Notes: generated by a model from the letters alone, not told the origin. A DNA stretch of 64,000 bases from Bifidobacterium eulemuris (GCF_014898155.1 NZ_CP062938.1:2728001-2792000); one strand, 5' to 3'. Positions 18,111-26,055 are shown, numbered from the stretch's first letter. Numbers and translations are program-made.

Positions 18111-19328
18111 GTGAACAACGCAACGGTATCCGATCGGGCGACATCCTCGCCCGATCGTTTTTTCACGCTTCCCGTCATGGTGCTGATCGCCGCGAGCTTC
18201 ATGCTCGGCATGAGCGAATTCGTCGTCGTGGGCATTCTGCCCGATATCGCGCGCGGCCTGAACGTCACCGAGGTGACGGTCGGTAACTTGGTGTCGGTGT
18301 TCGCGTTCTTCTACGCGCCCTGCACGCCGCTCGGCTCCGCCATCACCGCGCGATTCCCGCGATTCGCCACGCATATGACGCTGATGGCGGTGTTCCTCGC
18401 AGGCAATGTGCTATGCGCGTTCGCGCCGAACTATCCGGTGCTGCTGGTCGCCCGACTGCTGATCGCCGCCGTCTCCGGCACGCTGGTCGCGATCGCCATG
18501 ACCTACGCGAACGACGTGACGCAGGAGAAATTCCGCACACAGTTCATCGCCTGGGTGTTCTCCGGCTTCTCCATCGCCTCCGTGGTGGGCGTGCCGGCGG
18601 GAACCTGGATCGCCGACTCCTTTGGATGGCGCTGGACCTTCCATCTGATCTCCCTGCTCACCGCCGTGCTGCTGGTGGTGATGGTGATCGTGCTGCCGCG
18701 CAACTCGCATCCGGTGAAAGTGGGATTCCTCAGCCAGTTCCGTCTGTTCTTCGACCGCCGCATCCAGCTGGGTGTGATCGACGTGGTGTTCGGCGCGGCC
18801 GCCAGCTACGTGTTCTACACGTATCTCACGCCGATCATGCGCGACGAGATCGGCGTGCCGACCCAATATCTCAGCCTCGGTCTGGTGGTGTTCGGCGTGG
18901 CCTGTCTATGGAGCAACCTGTATGGCGGCAAACTCGCCAACCGTGGCAGGGGAGTGGAGCCGCTGGCCCGCGTCCGGCCGATCTACTGCGTGCAGGCCGT
19001 ATGCCTGTGCCTGCTGGCGTTCGCCTCATGGGTGCCCGGTGCCGGCGCGCTGCTGCTGGTGGCGCTCGGCATGCTTATGTACTTGCAGAACGCCTCCTCG
19101 CAGGTGCTGTACATGGATGTGGCCGCGCAATCGCATCCCGGCTCGCTGAACCTGGCCGCATCGCTCAACTCCATGAGCTTCAACATCGGCATCGCGGTCG
19201 GTTCGGCCGTGGGCGGCGTGGTCAATGACATGTTGGGACTGGCGTGGTTGGGTCCGGTCGGTGCGGTGTTCGCCCTGCTCGCCGCCGGCACCGCCACCAT
19301 GCTGCGCCCGTTCATCGAACGCAAGTAG
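18111..19328 (+). CDS. MFS transporter (AraJ/sugar-efflux-like)
   Basis: A major facilitator of about 405 residues with twelve predicted helices, beginning VMVLIAASFMLGMSEFVVVGILPDIARGL. That pattern is typical of the AraJ/YdhP arabinose- or drug-efflux branch. The usual loop motif after TM2 appears as PLGSAITARFPR. The start is doubtful. GTG at 18111 has no convincing ribosome site, and the codons for residues 7-18 form the glnA terminator. ATG at 18177 would place the start just before TM1 and outside the hairpin, but it too lacks a clear ribosome site. Substrate unknown. The gene is followed by an intergenic repeat. Confidence 0.85.
   Translation: MNNATVSDRATSSPDRFFTLPVMVLIAASFMLGMSEFVVVGILPDIARGLNVTEVTVGNLVSVFAFFYAPCTPLGSAITARFPRFATHMTLMAVFLAGNVLCAFAPNYPVLLVARLLIAAVSGTLVAIAMTYANDVTQEKFRTQFIAWVFSGFSIASVVGVPAGTWIADSFGWRWTFHLISLLTAVLLVVMVIVLPRNSHPVKVGFLSQFRLFFDRRIQLGVIDVVFGAAASYVFYTYLTPIMRDEIGVPTQYLSLGLVVFGVACLWSNLYGGKLANRGRGVEPLARVRPIYCVQAVCLCLLAFASWVPGAGALLLVALGMLMYLQNASSQVLYMDVAAQSHPGSLNLAASLNSMSFNIGIAVGSAVGGVVNDMLGLAWLGPVGAVFALLAAGTATMLRPFIERK
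18131..18163 (+). terminator. Intrinsic terminator of glnA
   Basis: An 11-bp perfect stem, CGATCGGGCGA (18131-18141) with TCGCCCGATCG (18147-18157), has a 5-base loop and is followed by six T residues (18158-18163). It is textbook in form and 36 bases after the glnA stop. It lies inside the 5' end of the following MFS reading frame if that frame starts at 18111. Confidence 0.92.
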
Positions 19329-19335
19329 CTTCGCT

Positions 19336-19515
19336 GAGATCCTTCGACTCCGCTACGCTCCGCTCAGGATGACGGAAAAGGACTTCGCTCCGCTCAGAGG
19401 ATGACGTTAGTGGTTATGTCGTCATGTCGAGCGAAGTCGAGACATCTCTATCAGATTGTCCGGTTCTATACTGTCATCCTGAGCGGAGGCCGTCAGGCCG
19501 GAGTCGAAGGATCTC
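19336..19515. repeat. Intergenic repeat element with inverted ends
   Basis: GAGATCCTTCGACTCCG (19336-19352) and CTCCGCTCAGGATGAC (19358-19373) recur as exact reverse complements at 19499-19515 and 19473-19488. Between them are partial copies of the same words (CTTCGCTCCGCTCAGAGGATGACG and a CATGTCGAGCGAAGTCGAGACAT-like segment, each quoted in part). A diverged half-copy occurs at 35012-35049. It behaves like a non-coding dispersed repeat and fills the gap between convergent genes. Confidence 0.75.
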
Positions 19516-19527
19516 TACACCAGACTT

Positions 19528-20454
19528 CTATTCTCGCGGATTGCCGAACCAGTTCTCGTAGATGAGGGAGAAGTTGCGGTTGCCGTAGCTGGAGCAGGAG
19601 TCGCCCACGCCGTCGCCCGCCGCCAATGCGGCCTCGTTCGGCTGGTAGGGCGTGTAGATGTACAGCAGCGCGGTCGCGCGGTTCTCGATATAGATGGTGG
19701 AGCCGCCGCATGAGGCATCGGGATGATACTGCACGTAGTTGAGCGCATACGCCTGATAGTTGTACCGGTCGGCGTGGGCCAGATAGTACTGGTAGCGTTT
19801 CGCCGCGCCGTACACCTGCAGGAAGAATCCCGCGTACGCCGGATCGCAGCTCGCGTCGTCCGGACAGCTCAACCCCATCGCCGCTTTGAGCTGGAAATCC
19901 GTGGGGTCGGTGGCGGTGACCAGATGCTGCTCCTTCTGCAGCATGGTGAGCAGCACCTTTTGGCTGATTCCGCACGCCTGCGCCGACTTGGTGATGATCG
20001 CCGCCGCCGTCTCGCCCGTCACGCCCGTATAGTCCTCGCACAGGCCCTCGCCCGACTGGTCGGTGGTATCGAAGGTCATGGAGGCGATCGCCCCGCCCCG
20101 CTCGTCGAGGAACGACTGCACTTCGGCCTGGCTCATGGCGTTGCCGTTGAAGAACTGTCCGTCCGAGATGATGTCGCCCGGATCGAATCCATACTCCTGC
20201 GCCAAAGCCAGCTGCGTGCGCTCCGCGTCGCGAACCTCGCCACGCCATTGGACGAAACGCACCAGGCCCATCGCCAACGCCACCACGCAGACGATCGCCA
20301 CCAGCATCGTGAACAGCATGCCGGTCCGTTGCATCAGACCGCCCCGCTTCCACGTCCGCTTGAGTTTCAGTATGCGCGCCTTGAGCGTAGAGGTCTTCAC
20401 ACGGGAACGGCCGCGGCTGCGTTTCGTGCGTTTCGTTTGTCGTTTCGTGCTCAT
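19528..20454 (-). CDS. Membrane-anchored extracellular protein of unknown function
   Basis: A 308-residue protein with a very basic N-terminus (KRQTKRTKRSRGRSRVK), one transmembrane helix (GMLFTMLVAIVCVVALAMGLVRF, near residues 45-67) and an extracytoplasmic domain. Inside it, ISQKVLLTMLQKEQHLVTATDPTDFQLKAAMG resembles the 'catalytic Glu in a helix' pattern of lysozyme/transglycosylase-like proteins. Four or more Cys (LCEDY, QACGI, LSCPDDASCDP, SCGG, DSCSS) could form disulphides. It ends with an aromatic-rich segment. I know it only as a conserved actinobacterial hypothetical type; a cell-wall role is inference. Downstream is the intergenic repeat. Confidence 0.8.
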   Translation of the reverse strand: MSTKRQTKRTKRSRGRSRVKTSTLKARILKLKRTWKRGGLMQRTGMLFTMLVAIVCVVALAMGLVRFVQWRGEVRDAERTQLALAQEYGFDPGDIISDGQFFNGNAMSQAEVQSFLDERGGAIASMTFDTTDQSGEGLCEDYTGVTGETAAAIITKSAQACGISQKVLLTMLQKEQHLVTATDPTDFQLKAAMGLSCPDDASCDPAYAGFFLQVYGAAKRYQYYLAHADRYNYQAYALNYVQYHPDASCGGSTIYIENRATALLYIYTPYQPNEAALAAGDGVGDSCSSYGNRNFSLIYENWFGNPRE

Positions 20455-20498
20455 CGCAAGCCATTGTAACGGCGGCGGCTGAGCGCGCGGTGAACACG

Positions 20499-22040
20499 CT
20501 ATTCGAGGGAGAGCGTGCTTTCCATGTCGTCAAAGGATGAATAGGCGTTGAACGACGCGTCGAAGGAATCGTCATCGCCGGTGGGCGTATAACAGATGTC
20601 GACGCTCATCGGCACGCCGGGCATGACCAAGCGATACATCGCAGCCTCGTCATACCCCTGTGAGAGGTCATCGCTGATATAGGCTCGGCTCAGCTCGTGG
20701 CCGTCTTGCGCAAGGTCGACCGCGCCGAGATCCGCAAGCGAATACGGCCTGTCGGTTTCATTGATCCACGTGAGGGTGAGCATCACCGTGTCGTTGCCGT
20801 CGTAATCCTGTGGACCCTGCCGCACCGAGTCGAACCGCAAGGAGATGCGCGACAGCCCGTCATAGTCGACCATCGTGGTCATGCCTTCCCGTTCGGCCTC
20901 GCCGGCCTGTGGGGGAGTCTCCATATCGGCGGCGTCGATCTGCGTGAGCGGGCCGGTTGATTGGCCGTCAGCGAATACGAACGCGGACTGGACTGCCTCG
21001 TTGACTCCGGACACGTACACCAGAATCGGCGAGGAAACATCGGTGGGATTGAACGCCATCGTCACCGTCTGCGTCTGGCCGGATTCGATGTCGTCGCCGC
21101 CGTCGGCGTCGGCGAATCCAAGCTGGCGGGTTGCGGCGTTGTTCTCGAAACCGTACGCCTGATCCAGTCCGACGCCGTTCTGCAGCACGTCGACATACGC
21201 CATGGAATTCAGCGACCACGCCTCATCGGCGTTGTTGGTCACGGTGAAGGAGACGATCAGCTGGGGATTGCCGTCGTAATCGTCGGTCAATCCGTAGGCC
21301 GCCTGATCGATGGTGATGTCGTAGGTTTGCCCGTTATAGTCGCGTACCGTGCCGGAATGGTCCGCGACGGTGAACGGCTCGTCGGACGCCTCGTATCCGT
21401 CGTAGTCGGTGACGAGTCCGGAAGACGTCAAGGATATGTCGCTATGGGATACGTTCTTCACAATCAGTATCGCCGTCTGCATGGCGAGCATGACGACGGC
21501 GAGCACCAGCGCGGCAACCGCCATCACTCGCCCCGACTTCCGGGAACGCGCGTCGGTCCGGAAGATGGCGACGATGGCCAACGCCAGGGCCACGATGGTG
21601 AGGACTATGGAGGAGGTCTCACCGAAGCTGATCACCGCGACGGCGGCGACGGCCAACGCGGCGATGGCATATCCGGAACGTTTGCCTTGGGAAGTCTTGG
21701 CATCGGAGCCGTATGCTTGATCGCGTTGCATGGATCGCGCCGACGCATGCGGTTGCGATTGTCGTTTGGACTGCCATACGGGCCAATGATTCGCTCGGTT
21801 GATGGGCTTCGTCGCTTGACGGATGGACGTCTGGACGTCGCGCGCCATATCCGCCGGGTTGGGCCGAGGCGATGCCGCGTCCTGAAGCTTGCGCATCCTG
21901 GCGATATGCTCGCGTTGATCCTGCTCGGCATCAACCTGCTGACTGATGCGCGCCGCCTCGACATCCGGGTTGACATAGTCCGGAGCGTCATCGGTGTCGA
22001 ACGGCGATACATAATCGTCATGCTCGGCGAACAAAACCAT
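20499..22040 (-). CDS. Membrane protein with two DUF5067-like extracellular domains
   Basis: A 513-residue protein. A charged cytoplasmic N-terminal region (about 1-118, Gln/Arg/Asp-rich) is followed by three hydrophobic helices (near 121-140, 146-163, 172-195) and then an extracytoplasmic part. That part holds two related beta domains, around 215-365 and 385-510, each with a VTNNADEAWSLNS / TWINETDRPYSLAD pattern. This is the DUF5067/DUF4352 theme of secreted beta-sandwich proteins common in bifidobacteria. A DYDG or DYNG tetrapeptide recurs five times in it. The start at 22040 has AGAGG upstream. It lies 44 bases upstream of the previous membrane protein on the same strand and may be co-transcribed with it. 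Function unknown. Confidence 0.8.
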   Translation of the reverse strand: MVLFAEHDDYVSPFDTDDAPDYVNPDVEAARISQQVDAEQDQREHIARMRKLQDAASPRPNPADMARDVQTSIRQATKPINRANHWPVWQSKRQSQPHASARSMQRDQAYGSDAKTSQGKRSGYAIAALAVAAVAVISFGETSSIVLTIVALALAIVAIFRTDARSRKSGRVMAVAALVLAVVMLAMQTAILIVKNVSHSDISLTSSGLVTDYDGYEASDEPFTVADHSGTVRDYNGQTYDITIDQAAYGLTDDYDGNPQLIVSFTVTNNADEAWSLNSMAYVDVLQNGVGLDQAYGFENNAATRQLGFADADGGDDIESGQTQTVTMAFNPTDVSSPILVYVSGVNEAVQSAFVFADGQSTGPLTQIDAADMETPPQAGEAEREGMTTMVDYDGLSRISLRFDSVRQGPQDYDGNDTVMLTLTWINETDRPYSLADLGAVDLAQDGHELSRAYISDDLSQGYDEAAMYRLVMPGVPMSVDICYTPTGDDDSFDASFNAYSSFDDMESTLSLE

Positions 22041-22135
22041 GGCAAACCTCTTCGTTCTCAGTCCTTAACGTCCATTCTACGGGTCTTCCCGGTTTGTTCT
22101 TGTCATCGTAATCGTGGGCTGGCTCATCGCATCAA

Positions 22136-22906
22136 TTACAGTTGCCTCTTGTTGACGATCGGAATGCTTGCGGCAACGCATGCCATGCACAAGAACGTGG
22201 CAATAACAATAGCTTGCGCATATGCGTCTATTCCCTTCGCGCCCGTCAACAGCGAATTGGCATTCATCAACATAGTGGGCGAATAAGCCTTCACCTTCGG
22301 TATGATGCTCAATACATATGCCACCAGCACCGTCCCGCCGACGCACAGGATGACACCTGTGTTGTTCTGCAAGAGTGCTGAGAAGAGGATCATCAGGCAT
22401 ATGGCCCATACGCCGAACAACCACCATAGAGCTGCCGAGAGGAATAGGTCGTTCGCGATACTGTTATCCCAAAAATAAGCGTTGTATCCATAGGTGATGG
22501 CGAAGCATATTCCATAGCCGACCGTCCAAAGCGACAGCAACAGCATGGTTTTCGCAAGCACGACCTTGTATCTTGACAGGCCTTTTGTCAATACAAGCAG
22601 CAGCGTTCCAGATTTGTATTCTTTGGTGAATATATCGCTGAAGATCAGTACGAAAGCGATAAGCGCCATAGGAATGTTTTTGAAAAACTGCGTCCATGAA
22701 GTCATGGCGTCCACTTGAATATCCGTGACCACCAATCCGCTCTCCGCCATGGTATTGGACAGTATTTCCATCATCCATGGCGTCAGCTTCGCGATTGCGG
22801 GGTTCATAATGCCGAATAGCACAAACAAGAGCGCGAGAATAATGATCTTGCCTGTTCGTGCAGCTTCAAGCCATTCCTTTGCTATAAAGGTGAGTAAAGA
22901 TTTCAT
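22136..22906 (-). CDS. ABC-2 type transporter permease
   Basis: A 256-residue integral membrane protein with about six helices in the ABC-2 arrangement. The first is near residues 20-40, followed by an extracellular loop, and there are helices near 75-95, 115-135, 155-185 and 225-245. The EYKSGTLLLVLTKGLSRYKVVLAK segment (quoted in part, after the second helix) is the usual coupling-helix region of ABC-2 permeases. The ATG at 22904-22906 overlaps the ATPase TGA in an ATGA junction and is preceded by GGAGGTGG, so the two subunits are translationally coupled. Base composition is visibly more AT-rich than the surrounding genes, suggesting transfer from a low-GC donor. Substrate unknown. Confidence 0.88.
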   Translation of the reverse strand: MKSLLTFIAKEWLEAARTGKIIILALLFVLFGIMNPAIAKLTPWMMEILSNTMAESGLVVTDIQVDAMTSWTQFFKNIPMALIAFVLIFSDIFTKEYKSGTLLLVLTKGLSRYKVVLAKTMLLLSLWTVGYGICFAITYGYNAYFWDNSIANDLFLSAALWWLFGVWAICLMILFSALLQNNTGVILCVGGTVLVAYVLSIIPKVKAYSPTMLMNANSLLTGAKGIDAYAQAIVIATFLCMACVAASIPIVNKRQL

Positions 22907-23799
22907 GTTGCCACCTCCAAAAACAGCGATTCCAGCGTTGGCTCCATTCGCTCAATTTTCTGTACGGGTATTCTGTTTTCGGTGATATATCGCATGATGG
23001 CGAAGAAGCAATCCTCGCCGCCATGAAACATAAGTGCGTTTTGCTCTGCGCGTTGGAGATCGCCGAATACTTGCATAAGCGTGTCGGCATCTTCTTTGCG
23101 CTCCGTTTCGACGATGAATTCGTCGGACGACCGCCTGCTTCGCAGTTGGGCGATAGTCCCTTGCATGGCGATGCTGCCATCATGCAAAAAAGCGGCTTCT
23201 GTGCAGATACGCTCCACATCCGAAAGGATGTGCGTGGAAAACAGCACCGTGGTCTGCTCCCTTGCCGCAAGAAGTACATCCAAAATTTCCTTGCGCCCTA
23301 CGGGATCGAGCGCCGATGTCGGTTCGTCGCAGATCAGAAGTTTTGGACGGTTGAGAAGAGCCTGTGCGATTCCCAACCGTTGCTTCATTCCCCTTGAGAA
23401 ACCTTTGATACGGTGGCGCTCCTGGCCAAGGCCGACCAGATACAACAGTTCCTTGCCTCTCGTCGCAATGTCGGCTTCGTCCATCCCGCAGATGTTTCCG
23501 CAAAAAGTCAGATACTCATACGGTGTCATATAGGAATAAAACTCCGGCACGTCGGGCAGATAGCCTATGTGCCGGTTGGTGGAGGTCTGTCCAAAACGCA
23601 CCTTCTCACCCATAACGTGGATCTCGCCGCAGTCCACCTTGAGAAGCCCGAGAATCGTTTTCATCGTCGTTGTTTTTCCGGCGCCGTTTTTTCCGATGAA
23701 ACCGAAGATGCTGTGTTCGGGAACGGACATAGCAATCCCGCGAAGCACCTCTTTGCCGCCGAAATTCTTTCTCAGGTTGTGTATCGACAGCACATCCAT
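22903..23799 (-). CDS. ABC transporter ATP-binding protein (bacitracin/antibiotic-type)
   Basis: A 298-residue nucleotide-binding subunit. Walker A is GKNGAGKTTTMKT, the signature is FSRGMKQRLGIAQAL (a diverged LSGGQ seen in antibiotic-resistance exporters), Walker B is LLICDEPTSALDPVGR and the H-loop is STHIL. A C-terminal ~80-residue extension is typical of the ABC-2/BcrA family. The start at 23799 follows AAGGAGGATTGAT, which lies inside the 3' end of the preceding small gene, only one base away. It is part of the AT-rich MerR operon and pairs with the permease that overlaps its stop. Confidence 0.92.
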   Translation of the reverse strand: MDVLSIHNLRKNFGGKEVLRGIAMSVPEHSIFGFIGKNGAGKTTTMKTILGLLKVDCGEIHVMGEKVRFGQTSTNRHIGYLPDVPEFYSYMTPYEYLTFCGNICGMDEADIATRGKELLYLVGLGQERHRIKGFSRGMKQRLGIAQALLNRPKLLICDEPTSALDPVGRKEILDVLLAAREQTTVLFSTHILSDVERICTEAAFLHDGSIAMQGTIAQLRSRRSSDEFIVETERKEDADTLMQVFGDLQRAEQNALMFHGGEDCFFAIMRYITENRIPVQKIERMEPTLESLFLEVAT

Positions 23800-23800
23800 A

Positions 23801-24004
23801 TCAATCCTCCTTGCCAAGCAGGAAGTAGAGGATCGGACCGATGAACTCCATACCGATAATGGCGACAACGAGCCACAAAGTACGATTGCCTCTCCTGTAA
23901 TTGCTATGGGTTAGGATGTGATAGAGGGTATAACCCAGCAAAGCGAACTGGACGATTGCCAGCGGGATCAAAAACGGAAGAAATTCCTCCATAACGTTAT
24001 CCAT
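23801..24004 (-). CDS. Small membrane protein with PLDc_N domain
   Basis: A 67-residue protein with two hydrophobic helices (FLPFLIPLAIVQFALLGYTLYHIL-like, and LWLVVAIIGMEFIGPILYFLLG). The GN-R-TLWLVV-I--MEFIGPILYFLLGK pattern is characteristic of the PLDc_N (phospholipase D/cardiolipin synthase N-terminal) membrane module found free-standing in many Gram-positive operons. ATG at 24004 overlaps the 3' end of the MerR gene by eight bases, and the ATPase starts one base after its stop. Its role is probably accessory to the transporter, by position only. Confidence 0.8.
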   Translation of the reverse strand: MDNVMEEFLPFLIPLAIVQFALLGYTLYHILTHSNYRRGNRTLWLVVAIIGMEFIGPILYFLLGKED

Positions 24005-24734
24005 GTTCTTTTCCTTCCTCTCCATAGGTTTCCACGCAAAAGCCTTTATATCCGCAGCCGGTGCAGGTCAGTTTTCTGAGTGTGAGCGTGTGCCTTGCGA
24101 ACATGGCCTCTTTGCGTCGAGGCTTGAACACCTCATGACATTGCGGGCAGATATAGGCGATCCTGTTGAAATAGAATGCTATGACCCAAATCGCATATGG
24201 AACGGCCACCAGAACGTAAAGAGCGAACAGCCACCATATTCCTGAGGCAATCCAGAAAACGATGGATGCCCACTGAATGATGCCGATGGGAATGGCGGTA
24301 ATCAGCAGGATGGCGTGTAGCCGTCTCATGTTCTTTTTGTTTTCCATCGCATACGCTATATCGCCGATAGATTCGATGGAGAAAAAATCATCCACGCTCT
24401 TCAGCCCTCGCCTAATCCCCTCGAGCATATCGAGCTTTGCTTGTCTTTCGCGCACTTCCTTACGAAGCAGCTGCTCCTGCTGTTCAAGCAAAACGGAAAT
24501 GACGCTGCCGGGATCATCCTCGGACAGCAATGCTCCTATGCTGTTGATCGAAATGTCGGTGTCCCGAAGGAAGCATATGATCTTCAGGCGCTTCACATCA
24601 TCTTCTGAATAAAGACGCCTGCCGCCCTCCGTGAGCTCACTGGGCGTAAGAATGCCGCGAGTATCGTAATACTGCACTGTTCTAACGGATACGCCACAGA
24701 GCTTCGCGATTTCTCCAGTCGTGTATTTTGACAT
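23997..24734 (-). CDS. MerR-family regulator with transmembrane pair and C-terminal zinc ribbon
   Basis: A 245-residue protein. Residues 1-70 are a MerR winged helix (YTTGEIAKLCGVSVRTVQYYDTRGIL, then GGRRLYSEDDVKRLK). Residues ~75-115 form the dimerisation coiled coil (LLEQQEQLLRKEVRERQAKLDML). Two hydrophobic helices lie near 140-162 and 166-188. The C-terminus holds a four-cysteine ribbon, CPQC at ~200 and CTGC at ~228. This implies a membrane-tethered regulator or a fused sensor. ATG at 24734 is served by AGGAGG at an ideal distance; GTG at 24743 is in frame but overlaps it. It heads the operon of PLDc_N protein, ABC ATPase and permease, which it most likely controls in response to a transported compound. 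Confidence 0.88.
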   Translation of the reverse strand: MSKYTTGEIAKLCGVSVRTVQYYDTRGILTPSELTEGGRRLYSEDDVKRLKIICFLRDTDISINSIGALLSEDDPGSVISVLLEQQEQLLRKEVRERQAKLDMLEGIRRGLKSVDDFFSIESIGDIAYAMENKKNMRRLHAILLITAIPIGIIQWASIVFWIASGIWWLFALYVLVAVPYAIWVIAFYFNRIAYICPQCHEVFKPRRKEAMFARHTLTLRKLTCTGCGYKGFCVETYGEEGKEHG

Positions 24735-24983
24735 AGCTTTCACCTCCTTTCACCCTTATTTAACTTCATTACGCAACGTCATGAGCAACACGTTACGCAG
24801 GGGGATTTTTTGGGAATTCGGGCGTTATCGTTTTCGGCAAGCCTCTTTCAAAGCTTCTCCAGCAAAGCACATGGAGCAAAGAAGTCCAAGACAAACTGAA
24901 ATCGCCAGACTTCACCAACCAGTTTTCGACCAATCTGCAAGGTGACCGGCTTATCACGTTGATCTTGCGTTTGTACGATTGGA

Positions 24984-25700
24984 TTATGGGCGCGGATTGG
25001 ACTGCAGGAATGTTTCGACAGATGTCGGTGCGTTAGGATCGAAAACATCTGCTAATGGCAGAAGCTGGCGGAATAATGATATGACAGATTTATCAATTGC
25101 GGTTGGGGATGCTGCTTGTCTGACACAGTGAAATAGTGGTTCATGGTGTGCTATCCGGTTTCGGCATTCGTTGATGAGCTTGATTTTTGCATTCAAATCA
25201 GCTCTGTTCGTTCCGGCAGGCCATGCATGGTGAAGGCAGGGAATCCATAGGGCGCGTTCATGTGCCTTGTCCGTTAAATGCGCCCAAAAGCCGAAGGAAA
25301 GGTTGGCGATGATCCTTCCGGGCTGTGAGAGTTCCTTGTGAATGGAGGTCGCACTGTGAATGCTTGCTCGATTCAATGCGTTGGCATCGAACATTTTGCC
25401 GGAGCTGCTACGCCGAAGTATGGGAATGTTGACCGGAGAGGAGCCATCAAGCAGCCATGGCTCGGGTCCCTTCCAACGCGAACTGATTGCACGGTCATAG
25501 GCGTTTCGCAAGGCTACTTCGAAGAACGCGATGTCTTTCATCAGCACTTGACCGAGATCGATGTTCCACTCATAGAGACGAAGCGCGCGAGTCATATTGT
25601 TTTCGGAGGCATCGAGGTAGGTTCGGAATCGAGGCGTGGATAGCCAGTCGTAAACCCAGGTTTTATCGGGCGCAAGGTTTTGGCGTAGAGCGTTGATCAT
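24984..25700 (-). CDS. Abi family protein (HEPN-like)
   Basis: A 238-residue soluble protein. The N-terminal WVYDWLSTPRFRTYLDASEN and the LYEWNIDLGQVLMKDIAFFEVALRNAYDRAI helix (partial quotes), FGFWAHLTDKAHERALW and INECRNRIAHHEPLF match the Abi-like family. Its R-x4-H motif (RNRIAH) is the catalytic signature of HEPN ribonucleases used in abortive infection and toxin systems. ATG at 25700 is chosen because AAGGAGG lies 5 bases upstream; an open extension toward 25934 lacks such a site. No obvious antitoxin is adjacent. It is AT-richer than the core genes and sits next to the MerR island, consistent with an accessory insertion before hrpA. Confidence 0.75.
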   Translation of the reverse strand: MINALRQNLAPDKTWVYDWLSTPRFRTYLDASENNMTRALRLYEWNIDLGQVLMKDIAFFEVALRNAYDRAISSRWKGPEPWLLDGSSPVNIPILRRSSSGKMFDANALNRASIHSATSIHKELSQPGRIIANLSFGFWAHLTDKAHERALWIPCLHHAWPAGTNRADLNAKIKLINECRNRIAHHEPLFHCVRQAASPTAIDKSVISLFRQLLPLADVFDPNAPTSVETFLQSNPRP

Positions 25701-25941
25701 CTGGGCCTCCTTGCCTTGCGGGTAATGCAATGCCCCGGTGACTTGGAAACCAGCGGTCAACACGGGGCTTGTATTCGTAATTGTAAATGCAATCTGTGAC
25801 TTTGCGTTGAGCAGAAACTGGTGTACATGGTAAGCGTCTAATCCGGGCGTTATCAGATTGCATGCTATTTGTGATTCGGTGGTAGACACCATCAAATGTC
25901 TGTCACCTGATCGCGATGGAAAAGATTCACGCACGTAGCGC

Positions 25942-25979
25942 AGGAGCCGGCCCCATGATGCACAGGGAATCCGGCTCCT
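25942..25979 (-). terminator. Hairpin downstream of hrpA in the 355-base gap
   Basis: AGGAGCCGG (25942-25950) and CCGGCTCCT (25971-25979) are exact reverse complements with a 20-base loop. The site is 77 bases beyond the hrpA stop on the minus strand, so it may terminate hrpA; there is no T-run. The rest of the gap 25701-26055 shows no gene that I can support. Confidence 0.4.
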
Positions 25980-26055
25980 ACTTCCATTTCCTCCTCGGAG
26001 GTTGGCTTACTGGGCGGCGTAACGCATTCTTGCGACTGAATTCTTTCCTGATTAA

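Noticed and set aside
24848..25048. 66-codon minus-strand frame upstream of the MerR operon
   Set aside because: No ribosome site, no motif, and it overlaps both the abi end and the possible remnant on the other strand.
22136..25700. Mobile element (IS, integrative element) around the AT-rich island
   Set aside because: No transposase, integrase, tRNA target or clear flanking direct repeats were found; transfer is inferred only from composition and gene content.
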